Source: Cyprinodon diabolis (Eukaryota > Chordata > Actinopteri > Cyprinodontiformes > Cyprinodontidae). From it: a stretch of 64,000 nt of DNA. The stretch lies in NCBI GenBank assembly GCA_030533445.1, contig CM060078.1, positions 23,676,091 to 23,740,090 of the forward strand, read 5' to 3'. Below the pieces are notes generated by a model. It saw nothing but the letters and a program-made list of their open reading frames with translations, was not told the origin of the DNA and ran no database searches. Both the position numbers and the translations under genes were made by a program. Position 1 is the first letter of the stretch. Every line of letters begins with the position of its first letter. Positions 46,501 to 57,381 of this stretch are shown here, one piece after another.

Positions 46501-48660
46501 TTAAACAACAAGAACCCTCTTAATATATTAAGACAAACATTAAAAATGAATAGCTGAACTGTTGAGAAAACTCTAAATCATGTAACAGACTCCGCATCAC
46601 ACTGACAACAGCAAACCAAAACACTGCATAATTGGACCATTTATTTAATGCTCTGAAATTCTATATTAATGTGCTTTTGCACCATGTCTTTTTCTCCCAC
46701 ATTGTTTACATTTGATCACTGCTGCATTTTAAGTAATGGAAATGTCAAAATGAAAATAAAAGTTGTCTATGTCTAAGAATAGCATTGGAGGCATGTCGTT
46801 TTGAATGCACGTATTGGCGGATGCCAATACAAGAAAAAAGAAAAACACACATGCATAAATACCGGTCAAAAATATCAGCCAGCCAATATATGAATCTATC
46901 TCTATAACGGGAGGGAAGAATGTTGACACTAGACCTGATACAATAAATCAGATTACTCATAATTAATCCATTATGGGAAATAATTGTCAACTAATTTAGC
47001 TATTTGTATCTCCTTGTTTGCTGAAAGTACAGAAACACACATTGATTTCAGACATAATCAGCAAAACATATAATTTTTTCCTTCTAAGGAACATTGAAAA
47101 TATCCCATTAATGTCTACATTTCTCATTTGATAGGAAAAAAATGGTTAAAAAAAGAATGAAAAAACAATTTAAGAGAGTTCCTGTGAAGGTTTTCTTTTT
47201 TTAAATGTATTGTTACAGTATACAATCTCTATACTCCATTTCATTGTTAAATGGAGTATAGAGATTGTAAAACATGCCTTTAGCTGACAGACTGACACTT
47301 AGAGCAGCAGTTATATCGAAATTGTAAAAGAATAAACATATTGCATTTAAGATGGAAAAAAAAAAAACTGTCAATATGCTTTATCCAGAACTCCTCCAGT
47401 GGAAAGCGGTTTTAGTTTCACCTGGTTTAATTTCGTAAAAGGAACCTTTGGATATCTGATTATTAATCGAAAACATTATCGACAGATTAATCGATTTGCT
47501 ATATAATCATTAGATGCAGAACTAGTTGAAACATTGAAATATAAAATACCCAAACTGGATAGGAGGAGGTGATAGGAAGAGGGACAAAGGTCAGCACCCC
47601 TCTCCGTGGACATCTTATGCAAATCATTACCTATTGTCCCTCATGTGCAATATTCTTCTATCTCACTGTGCAATAACACATCCAAACTACTGTGGAGTCT
47701 GTAATTTTTGACTTCTTTTATAAGCAGTGCAAGTGCAATAATCCAAGTCACCTACTATGTAGTCTTCCATTAACTGTCTACATTGCAGATATTTTTATAT
47801 ATCGCATATTTTTATCCTTTTTTGTACTATATAAAATATTTTTATATTGTCTGTCATATTTTTATCTTTAATGGCATCTTGCTTTAACTCTTCATACTCA
47901 ATATAAGCTACTGGAACCAGAATCTCCCTGAAGGATTAATCTAAAAGGATAAGTAAAGTCGAGTCTAAGTCAAGTTTTTCCTTTTTACTTAAAATCAACT
48001 AATTGATTCACTACTATGCATTGAATTTACTAAGCTTAATCCTTATCTGATATGTTACCCTATTGGATGATTGGAACATTTCCATAGAGAAAAAAGGCAA
48101 AAAGAATAACTCTGTAAGGAGGAAAGTACTTTTCCATAACAATAGATGTTGGCATAAGAAGATTAATTTCTCTGACGTCAAAAATGTCGAGCCAACTATT
48201 AAAAAATTCAGTTTGAAGTCAAAATTTCAATCCAACAAATTAAAAACGTCCCGCAGCAGTTTTAGATTGTACAGTTTAGACTAGTTTTTCCATTATTTTT
48301 GTCAAACATACAAATGCTGCTGCAAGGCAACTGCAAGAGAAACTCAGAAGCTTTAAACTTTATATTTACCAAGGTGATGTTAGCCATTATGAAAAAATAA
48401 CAACATAAAAACACACATTGCCCTGCTGCAGTTACTACAGCACACATCTATTTAAATGTAAGTAGTTAGCATGATGTTAATCACTTATTTCAGGACATAT
48501 TGGTGAGGTAATGTGAGTGAGAATAAAACAGTGTTGATGATTTGAATGTTTTTGTTGTTGTTGACCGACCTGCTAACGTTCCTCTGTGCGGCGGCCTGCC
48601 TGTCAGTTTCTCAAATTTATTCAGCTGCTTAAAACTGTCAGCGCTTCCGAAGTCCGACAT
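43583..48660 (-). CDS. klhdc10: Kelch domain-containing protein 10 (9 exons, complete)
   Basis: Exons in coding order: 48660-48570, 46056-45835, 45738-45584, 45449-45301, 45185-45101, 45017-44951, 44729-44682, 44588-44449, 43792-43583. This gives 388 aa in consistent phase. Six Kelch motifs are visible: LYVFGGYNP, LLVFGGTGIP, LYVFGGTTG, IYILGGGTS, VFICGGYNG and MYIHGGVVN. They form a beta-propeller. The C-terminal helical tail (KIWLTVPSLLELCWEKLL) fits the region that docks to Elongin BC/CUL2. KLHDC10 is known as a CUL2 substrate receptor for C-terminal glycine degrons and for alanine-tailed products of ribosome quality control. The N-terminus is short (MSDFGSADSF) and exon 1 splices in frame straight to the first Kelch exon. 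It is head to head with zc3hc1 and convergent with cax1. Confidence 0.93.
46557..46780 (+). repeat. LINE 3' UTR copy (klhdc10 intron 1)
   Basis: CAAACCAAAACACTGCATAA to AATAAAAGTTGTCTATGTCT matches the 32 kb copy in order, with no coding part. Confidence 0.65.
46930..47524. mobile_element. hAT-like element with internal palindrome, 595 bp
   Basis: The ends TAGACCTGATACAA and GATGCAGAACTA are imperfect inverted repeats. 8-bp flanks GTTGACAC (46922-46929) and GTTGAAAC (47525-47532) differ at one base. The inner part (47254-47410) matches 63035-63200 and, reversed, the flank of the foldback element in smo. Confidence 0.7.
47221..47269. repeat. Perfect 21-bp inverted repeat with 7-base loop
   Basis: The arm 47221-47241 (TACAATCTCTATACTCCATT plus one T) is exactly complementary to 47249-47269. 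The loop is CATTGTT. It lies inside the hAT-like element in klhdc10 intron 1. Confidence 0.97.
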
Positions 48661-48706
48661 CTTTCGTCTCCGTCTTCTCCCTCTGCGCCCCAGACCCTTT
48701 AGGTGT

Positions 48707-48712
48707 CACGTG
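48707..48712. promoter_or_regulatory. E-box CACGTG in the klhdc10 promoter
   Basis: TCACGTG lies 47 bases upstream of the klhdc10 start codon in a GC-richer, CT-rich stretch typical of a housekeeping start region. Binding by USF-type factors is inferred only. Confidence 0.35.
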
Positions 48713-48972
48713 GAAAAAATGCAACGACTACTAAATCGAACAAGCCTCATTTTGCATTTCAGGCTATTTCGTAGCCATCTGACAATTTTTCTTTTCGCCC
48801 CACCGGTGATGACACCCTTCTACTTCTGCTGATTCACGGCGACTGGCTGTAGAGAATCAACCTGAAGTGGTATTTAGCGCCATCTGCCGTTTGGGGTTAT
48901 GAATAAAGACGAAAATGATCTAATTGAATAGGTTTACCCTGCACATTTTCCATTTTGCAGAGGTAACCTATA

Positions 48973-49600
48973 GTACGGAAGCGGATTAGGGCCACTGGAA
49001 AAAAAAATAATAATAAAGTTAACTGATTTTTAAATTTTATTTCAGTTTAATATGGGGAAAAAAGTCAGAATTCCGAGATTAAAGTCAGAATTTTGACTTT
49101 AATCTCAGAATTCTGACTTTTTTTCCCTCAGAATTTTGACTTTAACCTCAGAATTCTGACTTTTTTTCTCAGAATTCTGACTTTAATCTCAGAATTCTGA
49201 ACACTAACAAACATGTTAGCATCAAGCCATAGCCATGTCTGTTTTACAGACTAGCTCAATTGTTTTAATAACCTTTTGCTCTTCCATTAATGAGATAGTA
49301 TCACCGGGGTACGGTGGCCGACAGGTGCAAATGCGCAGCAAAAGAGAAAACATGCAAACAAAAAAAAGACATGCCTAATTCCATCATTTTCCACCAATGT
49401 GTTACTGGCCCTCCCAAACAACTCACATCTTTGTCACAGAAGCTGAGTGCACCCACATCTCTTCCTCCATGGTGCCCATCAACATTAAGGTAAAAAATTC
49501 TTAGATTAAAATCAGAATTCTGACTTTTTCCCATATTAAACTGAAACAATATTTAAAAATCAGTTCACTTTTTTTTCAGTGGCCCTAATCCTCTTCCATA
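48973..49600. mobile_element. Long-TIR DNA element with palindromic core
   Basis: The left end GGAAGCGGATTAGGGCCACT continuing to CAGTTTAATATGGG is matched inversely by 49526-49597. The arms are about 85 bases. Inner arms are packed with TCAGAATTCTGAC palindromes. The exact borders are uncertain; TA may be the target. Confidence 0.75.
49061..49201. repeat. Tandem array of TCAGAATTCTGAC palindromes
   Basis: AGTCAGAATTCTGACT-type units recur at spacings of about 18 or 35 bases, alternating with TTTAATCTC and runs of T. Each unit is its own inverse. One further unit lies in the right arm near 49510. Confidence 0.9.
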
Positions 49601-49606
49601 GTAAGG

Positions 49607-50933
49607 CAGGGGCGTTGCTAGGCACAAAGCTTTACTGGGGCACTGGCCCCCTATCGCATATGCCCCTCCTTCCATACACAAATACAGACAAGCACACTGC
49701 CCCACCCTGATACATTCCTACCAAAATTACCAGTTGAGATATTAATGAGTGTAAGAACATATTTGTTTTAACAAACATGAACATTTTCAACATTGCAGCT
49801 ATAAAAAATAAGACATCAACAACTTTGACAAATAAAAAGTTTCCTTATACACATTCTGAAGTAATCATTAATTCCTAGGTTTCAGAGTTTTAGTTCAGGT
49901 GAAAGTTTAACTCAACATGAACTAAGTTTCTCTTTTATTTATTGAGCATTAAAGTGTACCTCCTATTTTTCATTTTTGCAAAGCGGTCAATCACTAGACT
50001 GTGACTCAGCTTAGAAAGTTCTTCCTTTTCAACTGATAAAATAGCAAGATTATGGAGCCTGTCTTGTCCCATTGTGCACCTCGGCCAAGTGTGGAGCCTT
50101 CTCAACACACTGAATGACATTTCACAACTCCAGCTGTTGATTGTGATTGTGAGGGAGATCTGGATGACCTGCGTTAGTGTGGGGAACATGATGTTATCAA
50201 GCAAGTTGAAAACACACTGCATATCCTTGATGACAAGGCTTTCTTTTTCAAACAGGAAAAGTTTTCAAACCATTTTGAATTAAATGAGTTTTTTTACTCC
50301 AAATTTGTCCTGGGGATAGTGGGACAACTTCACTTGTCAAGGACCATCATGCTTTCCCCCTAAGTCACTAATGTCCCCTTCTTATTTGTGGAAGCTGGTT
50401 GTTGCTCCCTCATCAACTTCATGGTCCTGTCTCTCCTGTCTCTCACCTGCCTAATGTAACTGGTTAGCTTAAATCACTAATTCATCACGGGACCTTACTT
50501 CTCATCTTATTTTACTGCTTCCCTGTCTCTGCTTCGTGTGAGGAATTTCCTGATATCCATCAACAAACCAATGCAGTAATTTTCAGTTAGTAGCCTATAA
50601 ATCATGTGGTTTCACTGGGAAAATAATAAAATTGACAGGTAAGAAACGCTACCAGAACTAAAAATGCGTCGCGGTCGCACAGTGTCCCATTAAACTCAGT
50701 TGAGAGCAGCACGTTAGTTTACCTGCAGTTCATGCAGTGACATGCGCTGACGTGGGGGCGCTATTACATCCTCAATTTGGAGTAGAAATATACGTCTCCT
50801 CCCGTTGGAATTATTTTAATTGATGCATTAAAAATTTTATTACTGTTGCAAATATTCAAGAGATTTATACTGGGGCACAGCTCATTTATACTGGGGCACG
50901 TGCCCCAGTAAATTGGGTCTGGCGACGCCGATG
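49607..50933 (-). mobile_element. Decayed hAT transposon with transposase C-terminus
   Basis: The left end is CAGGGGCGTTGCTAGG and the right end TGGCGACGCCGATG (imperfect inverse). Perfect 8-bp flanks TAGTAAGG lie at 49599-49606 and 50934-50941. On the minus strand a frame at 50222-49935 carries the hAT dimerisation region, so the element points to the left. It inserted at the very end of the long-TIR element on its left. Confidence 0.9.
49935..50222 (-). pseudogene. hAT transposase dimerisation-domain remnant
   Basis: The frame includes QISLTITINSWSCEMSFSVL, then RRLHTWPRCTMGQDRLHNLA and SHSLVIDRFAKMKNRR. This matches the C-terminal hAT family domain (usual form CERSFSxLRRIKTWLRSTM). The catalytic RNase-H-like part is missing, so it is a broken gene. 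Confidence 0.85.
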
Positions 50934-51159
50934 TAGTAAGGTATGTCTGCAAAATGAAAAATTCCCTACTCTATAGTTTTTTAGGGATATTTTTCACCTC
51001 TGCTAAGTTTTGTCTTAAAGAAAATCTGTCAGCTTGTGTCAAGATGGTTGGATTTTTTTTGTAACGCCTACTTTGTGCTGGATACTTATTAAATAAGAAT
51101 GCCTAATGCAATACAGTTAGTGTTGATAAGATTTGTTAAGAACTGCTATATGTTTTAAC

Positions 51160-51504
51160 TAGTGTTGCACCGATACCGATACCAGTATCGGACGGGGCCC
51201 CTATACTGCCCTAAAATGGTGGTATCGGTATCGGCGAGTACCAACAAATAGGGCACCGATACCATTTTGAGAGCCATAAGTTTATTTAACTATTGTCACC
51301 CACTCCTGGTAGGCAATAAAAAGTTCTACTGGATTCACTTTGTATTAGATTTTTTCCCGCTTCACAAAGGTAGACAGTAGCGTGACAAAGCCATGATGGC
51401 AATTATTTTACATTATTATGGTATCGGTATCGGCCGATACTGCACAGCCAGTTATCGGGTATCGGTATCGGGGCCAAAAAATGGCATCAACACCAACAAC
51501 ACTA
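51160..51504. mobile_element. hAT MITE, 345 bp
   Basis: The ends TAGTGTTGCACCGATACC and CAACAACACTA are an inverted repeat. Perfect 8-bp flanks GTTTTAAC lie at 51152-51159 and 51505-51512. GGTATCGGTATCGG motifs cluster near both ends. It lies between klhdc10 and zc3hc1. Confidence 0.92.
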
Positions 51505-52107
51505 GTTTTAACGTGGCTTTTTAGTAAGTCGGGTTAAACAGATTTAACTTTTTATTTATGATACATCTTGTAAAACAAAGTATTTCATACTATGTTATAT
51601 AATAACTATGTTATTGCATTGTAGAATAGTATATAACATGTTTGTAGATTTACTTTTGTTCACTTCTGTTAAATATTAAATGTGGAAGTAAAACAAACAG
51701 TTTGTTCAAAACTGAAGACACTCACTTGTTGCTTAACAATTTTTTAAAGAGGATGATCGCTGTTATCCATAATTTTCTTTGCTTTATGACAAAGTATTCA
51801 ATGTGAAATCATCTCCAGAGGATTTCCTAGAGTTCCTAGAACACAGCTTACCTCCTTTATCTGCGTGTTGAGCTTTTAAGGAATTTTCTACATGCCAACA
51901 TCTTAAGAACTTTGTAGATACTGTTTAACATAGATGAAGGTAATCTGTTGACTGATCTAAGTGCTAAAAAATTTCCATAATTGAACTGATTATGCATAAT
52001 TTTTTCTACTAAAGGACGCTTTATTTATTTTTAGTTTATCTATTTATCTATTTTTTTTTTGCTCTTGTACGAGGAAATTATGTTTTTTAATTACTTAATC
52101 TAGGGAA

Positions 52108-52335
52108 TTAGACTTAGACTTAAACAGCTATTATTGTCCTTTTGTATACACAGAGTGTATACAAATTTGCTTTTGTACAGCTTTCATGATATTTCTGTTC
52201 CTTAAAGTGATGCAGTGATCAAATGTAAACAGTGTGGGAGGAAAACGGATATGGTGCAAAAAAAAAAACATTGATATGGAAGTTCAGGGCATCAAATATA
52301 TGTAGTGCAAACATGCAGAGTCGTAGAATTTATTA
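52108..52335 (-). repeat. LINE 3' UTR copy, reversed
   Basis: AGACTTAGACTTAAACAGCT, then CAGTGATCAAATGTAAACAG and GTGGGAGGAAAA, is the reverse of the tails at 32 and 46 kb. It stops about 200 bases before the zc3hc1 start codon. Confidence 0.65.
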
Positions 52336-52534
52336 TCTAAAGCTGTAAATATGCTTTTTCTCTACGAAATGTTTTGCTTGAGAAAACCTGACAATAATAT
52401 AAATGAGAAATAAGAGTGTGGCTTAAATGTATTTCACATAGCTACTACCATATGTTTGCTGGGTTTGGTTGTTGAGCAGTAGGAACCTATTTTCTTAGTT
52501 CCTAGTTTCCGGAGGAGACTATTTAGAGCGGACC

Positions 52535-55500
52535 ATGGCGACGGACGGAGGGATCCGTGGAGAGAGAATTGGTATTTCTAACCAAAATAAGTCCAGTCTG
52601 ACTTCTCCAGAAAAAGTCCGTGAAATTCTCAACGAGGGGGTTTCTGCAGTGGACTCCGACTGCAATAGGTGAACAATGCGACCAAACACGCGTTCTTCTT
52701 TTAAGGGTTAAACGCTAGCTGAGCAGCTCACGGTAGCCGCGGCTCCTCTTTAGCTTTGCTTTGGTTGAGATGAGCATGAGCATACAGCCAATCCCTCTCT
52801 AATATATTATGTAAATAGCTAGCTGTTAAACATTTCTGCTCTACAATTCCAAAAATCCTCCATTTAACAAGGAAAATAATTTTAAAATTAATACCTTTTA
52901 AGAGGGTGTTGGTCATTTATGTTTAAAATGTTGCAGAATTGTTTCTCTATATTTGAATATCCCTCTATTTACTAGTTAATCTGTTAATGTGCTTTTTGAT
53001 CGTCCTGTTATCCATCCATCCCTCCCCCCACTCATTTATATCATCCTGCTGTTCTTGATCCATAGTTTGGATGATTATCTCTCTCAGCATTATCTGTTTG
53101 TATTCGCTTCCTCCATTTATCTGTCTTTTCCCTCCTACTATCCATCTTTCTGTCCATTTATCCATACCTTTCTTTATTCTTCTGTCTGTCCCCACTTTCA
53201 TCATTCCCATCAGTTCCCTCTTTGTGAATAATCCTTCCATTCACCCATATGTTAGCTGCCTTGTTTAAAGTTTCATTTGTTTCTTTATACTTATTTTGTT
53301 ATATACCAAAATTGAATTAAAAATGTCTTAAAAAACCTGGATGTTTCAGCTTGAGAAAATATCACATTTAAAAAAAGATAACCATCACAGGAACCCTCTT
53401 AATATCCACCTAATTTATGGGTAAGTCGCCTATTTTTCATACCCAAATGGAAAAGTAAATAACTGAGGAACTCTAAGCCCAACTTTTGTGATACATTATT
53501 TGAACATGATGCTATATCTGTGTTAATTGTGCTTTGGTGCTCACTATGTCCATAAAATGAACTAGGTGGTTGAATTGTGGAGAATCTAAGCTTTCCAACG
53601 ATGTCTAACATGTCTATATTGGTAAACATTTTACCATTGTAATTAATTTTAATGCATTCTGAGATATTTGTAAACACTTCTCCTATCAAATGAGATATTA
53701 ATGGGATATTTGCTCTGTTCCTTTGAAGGAAAACATATTTTTTTGCTGATTATGTCTGAAATCAATGTGTATTTCTGTACTTTCAGCAAACAAGGAGATA
53801 CAAACAATCTGGAAGTAAAAAGCAACCCCCTAGCACCCTGTGAGACTACAAACCATGAAGCTTTTTTCTCCAGAGTGGAGTCATATTCAATATCCTTTTC
53901 TTATTGCATGTTCTTTTAGGTAGTTCTCAGCTAATAGATGTTTTTTTACTGTTTAATTCATCCTAACAATAGCAGGATTTCAGTTTTTTTATTTTATTTA
54001 AAATACTGTAATCCATAGAGTGTAATTCTCCTTAGCATTGTACTGTATGAAATGGGCAGCCAAGCCACACATACTGTCACCTCTGATGTGTGCCAGATAT
54101 GGTTGGGTCAACGTTGGTAATGACATGCTAAAGTGCTCCAGCTGCCAGGCTTTCCTTTGTGCATCCCTACAACCATCTTTAGACTTCGAAAAATGTAAGC
54201 AGAAATTCAAGCAAACAACTTTTTCCCGAGCTTGAGCTTTTTAGTGTGGCCAGGATGAGGTTTATATTAAAGCAAAGTCAAGTTTTCTCTTTTTTATTTT
54301 TGTAATAGATAAAACTCGAGTTGCAGAAATATCGACGCAGCTTCAGACGCAGCATGAAAAGTACTGCCCTTGGCCAGACTTTCCTTGTCCAGGTAGGAAC
54401 AGCCGTTGAGCTACAGCTGATATAACAAAGCTGCAGTCTTCTTTTAATCACAATATATATTCGATTTCCTAGAGCGGTTCTGGTTGGTTTCATCTTCTGA
54501 ACCATCAGCGCTTCTTACTGCCCTTCTGGAGCGCTTTCAGAGCACATGCATCCTGGCACAGCAGCTGCCAGCCATAAGTCCAGAGCTACTGAAGTCCATG
54601 GTAAACTTATGTGAATTGAAGCTAAATATCATAATCTATTTTCAATTATTCCGACATAATTGTTATCTGGTGAATTTTATTTTATTTTTTATTTTTTTCG
54701 GTAGTCTCTCACTGAGGATGTTATCAGCATTGTGCTGCAGTTGATTGAGGAGGAACAGAAAAGAAAGGGAGGGACTCCATGCTCTGAACCTTTAGCTGTG
54801 CAGGTGTCTGCATGCATTGTCTCTCTCTGTGGATGGGGAGCAAAGTAGGAGGAATTTTCTTCTAACCTAATGTGTTTGTGTATCCCACGGAAACGGTTAC
54901 TAATACACTCTTTGCTCCGTTTAGCCCATCTCTGCATTCCATGAGCCTACCAACCCTCTCCTGCTCCTACTGTATGCGGAAGGTTGGCTTATGGAACTTC
55001 CATCAGATAGAAGGTGTGGCAGGTGACACAGAGACCCCACCAAACTCAGCAGGACCCTCTGGTTCCACAGCGGGGCCTGCGCCAGCAGCTACTGATGGGG
55101 ATGTTTCTGGGTCAGCCTCACCCGCTCCAACTCCAACAACTCCATGTCGCATGAAGCTTAGGAGCCAGGACTCCACCCGCACTGACCAGGCAAGCTCTAT
55201 GAAAGTGGATATTTTAGAAACAGTCTTAGACTTCATCTATTTCCATATATTATTTCCCATCATATGGTAGGTACGTAGTGTTTTGTAACGTCCAGTGCAA
55301 GTCTTCCTTGCTTTATTTAGCATTGTGCCTTTTAGAGTATTTTAGAATATTGTCAATGTCAGCGGTTAACTTATTTAAAATAATGATGAACAGGCTTCTG
55401 CAGCACTCGGTGGCTGCTGAGGATGTCATGCAATCATTTGAATCAACAGAGAATCATCTTAAACTTGATGGAAGTAATAAACATTAAACTTTGGTTTTGT

Positions 55501-57262
55501 ACCGTATTCCTGCACTGATGCAGTTTGTCTTTGACTGGATGTTGCCTAAAAGCTGGATTTTTGAAGTATTTGTTCAAGAATCCATGTTGTACTGCTCCTC
55601 CTTCAACTGTTTAGGTCCGACCCATAACATGTCAGCCAATCATGTTGCAGTTTTATGGCAGGAAATATAGCTGTGACAAAAGCAAGACCTGCTGAGCTCA
55701 CAATTCAAACAAAAATAAACATGGCAGTTCAGGAGGACACACCCCTACAAGCTTAGGATGTGCTTTCTCATGGTGTCTGCTGATATTTTATTTTAATCCC
55801 GACTTGCTTAAGCCAAACTTTAGTCCTAGGGCATTAGGTGATGCTACGTTCAATGGTTACATCTTCTTTGTCAGGTTAAGGAAACTAAAAGCCAGCAATA
55901 TAATTTTTTGTACTTAGGAGGTAAAATACAAATCTGTCTAGAAAAAGATTAGAATTTATAATAAGAAACAAACAATTTCTTCAGTTAGATTTTCCTAGAC
56001 TTCTGGAGCTGTAGGACATGAAAACCAAATGCTGATTTGTTTAGTTCTGGTCCTTTGAACACTGAGTAAGCAGACATGTAGTGAGCTGATACATCTACAT
56101 AATAGCCAAATACCAGTCAGAGATATCATTTTAAAAACAAGAACCACAATGATTTGATCCATTTCGATGACATTGGCCAAGACTCATCCAAAGGCATTTT
56201 GATTAGAGCTGCCTGATATGTACTTTTGTTGCATAAGTTGGTTTAACAGTTGGACTCAAATTTGGGTCTAACGACATCAAGGATTGTTGCTTCCTCTTTA
56301 GTCTGTTGTTGTCTAGTTGAAAACTTCAAACACTCTTTAAGCCTTTTAATTTCTTATCAGTTCTTTAAGCTCATTTTAAACTTGTTTTTTGTGTTTGGTG
56401 CAGGATGAAGGAACTCCCTCTCCAGTGGCTTTGCGTGCCCGCAGCAGAGATTCACCTAGTCCAAGTGAAGAGCTGCCAAGTCCTTTGAGCAGAGGCAAGA
56501 GACCTGCGACTCGAAATCGAGGACAGGGGTTTGGCTCAGGGACTGATGGCGCTGCCCCTCTACACCCTCCAAAACGCCTGTGCCTCTCATCCGCTGGTGG
56601 TCCAGTAAGACTTAACGTCATTTCTAAGCATCATGTCCACCTGCTGCACTTCCTGTACAGTGTTTTCCTCTTTGTTTATTTTTTTTTTACTGTGTTCCTA
56701 GTCAGTAATGAATAATATAATTGGTAATGGGGAGTTTCCAGTTCCATATTTAAACTAAAAATGTGTTTATTAATTGTGATTTTATTTACACTTTTAGAAA
56801 TCCTTTCCTTGAGGAAAGAAAAATAGAGCATTTTGGAAAATTATCACATTATATCTGATTAAAGACCTTTTATTTTTCTAAAATATTAGGGTGGTCCTCT
56901 GCCCAAGAGAGCCTTTGACCCCCTTACTCAACACAGAGACTGGTGTCCCTGGATCTCTGAGGGGAAGGAGAACATGGATCCAGAGGTGGCATCACCTGTA
57001 GTAACAACTTCAACAGTTAATCAGCAGGCCTGGAAAGCTGCTCTTGATCTCCTCGTGCCCACGAAGAAGAATGCCAATGCACAAGGTGGCACACCAGCAC
57101 AGGTGAGTGGAAAGCTCTGATCTTATGGTTTGTGGGGAGGAAAAATAGAACTGTTAACAGTATTTGTTTTTCTTTTCCTGCTAGGGCCCTCGTGACAAAA
57201 TTAAAGGAGTGTTTGCTATCCTCCGTCAGTGGCAGGTATCCTCCTCACCTCAGAACGTTTAG
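52535..57262 (+). CDS. zc3hc1: Zinc finger C3HC-type protein 1 / NIPA (10 exons, complete)
   Basis: Exons: 52535-52668, 53787-53889, 54044-54194, 54309-54392, 54473-54600, 54705-54844, 54925-55189, 56404-56604, 56890-57102, 57185-57262. This gives 498 aa with all phases consistent; the human protein is about 500. The first C3HC domain has WAAKP, DMLKCSSCQAFLC and HEKYCPWP. The second has CSYCMRKVGLWNF and HRDWCPW. Between them is a Ser/Pro/Arg-rich linker with KRPATRN and PPKRLCLS, likely nuclear localisation signals. ZC3HC1 binds the nuclear basket and TPR at the pore and has been described as an F-box-like factor in cyclin B1 turnover. Intron 2 is an AT-AC intron and intron 7 a GC-AG intron. 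The ATG is in ACCATGG context. A TTTCCGGA ETS-like motif lies about 25 bases upstream. Confidence 0.94.
53010..53270. repeat. Degenerate CCAT/pyrimidine-rich repeat (zc3hc1 intron 1)
   Basis: Worn CATCCATCC and TCCATTTATC units over about 260 bases. Frames reading HPSLPP-like sequence are repeat artefacts. Confidence 0.6.
53890..54043 (+). other. U12-type AT-AC intron (zc3hc1 intron 2)
   Basis: No GT donor gives a continuous reading frame here. The intron starts ATATCCTTTT, the exact U12 AT-AC 5' consensus, and ends TTGTAC. A branch-like CTCCTTAGC lies about 10 bases before the 3' end. Splicing at these points joins RVESYS to CMKWAAKP in phase 0, matching the known protein (FS-SLKWAGKP in human). 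Confidence 0.9.
55190..56403 (+). other. GC-AG intron (zc3hc1 intron 7)
   Basis: The exon ends ACTGACCAG and the intron begins GCAAGC, the strong consensus (CAG/GCAAGT-like) usual for GC donors. It ends TTTGGTGCAG. The reading frame is kept in phase 0. No GT donor nearby keeps the frame as well. Confidence 0.75.
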
Positions 57263-57375
57263 ATCCAAAACCTGCCTATTTTTTTTTTTACTTTAGGTCA
57301 CCAAAAGCTCCATCCCAGCATTTAAGGAGAATCATATATTAATGTATGTCACTCCTTAATGTTGTATTTGTTATA

Positions 57376-57381
57376 AATAAA
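57376..57381 (+). terminator. Poly(A) signal of zc3hc1 (AATAAA)
   Basis: AATAAA lies 114 bases after the zc3hc1 stop codon and is followed by a GT-rich stretch (AGTGTTGTTTG), the usual arrangement of a vertebrate cleavage site. Confidence 0.7.

Noticed and set aside
49061..49201. Possible CRISPR-like array
   Set aside because: Repeat units are self-complementary, spacers are not unique, and the host is a vertebrate.
53701..53919. Continuous 72-codon frame taken as a zc3hc1 exon up to its stop
   Set aside because: It would end the protein inside the C3HC domain. The AT-AC borders restore the known domain in frame.
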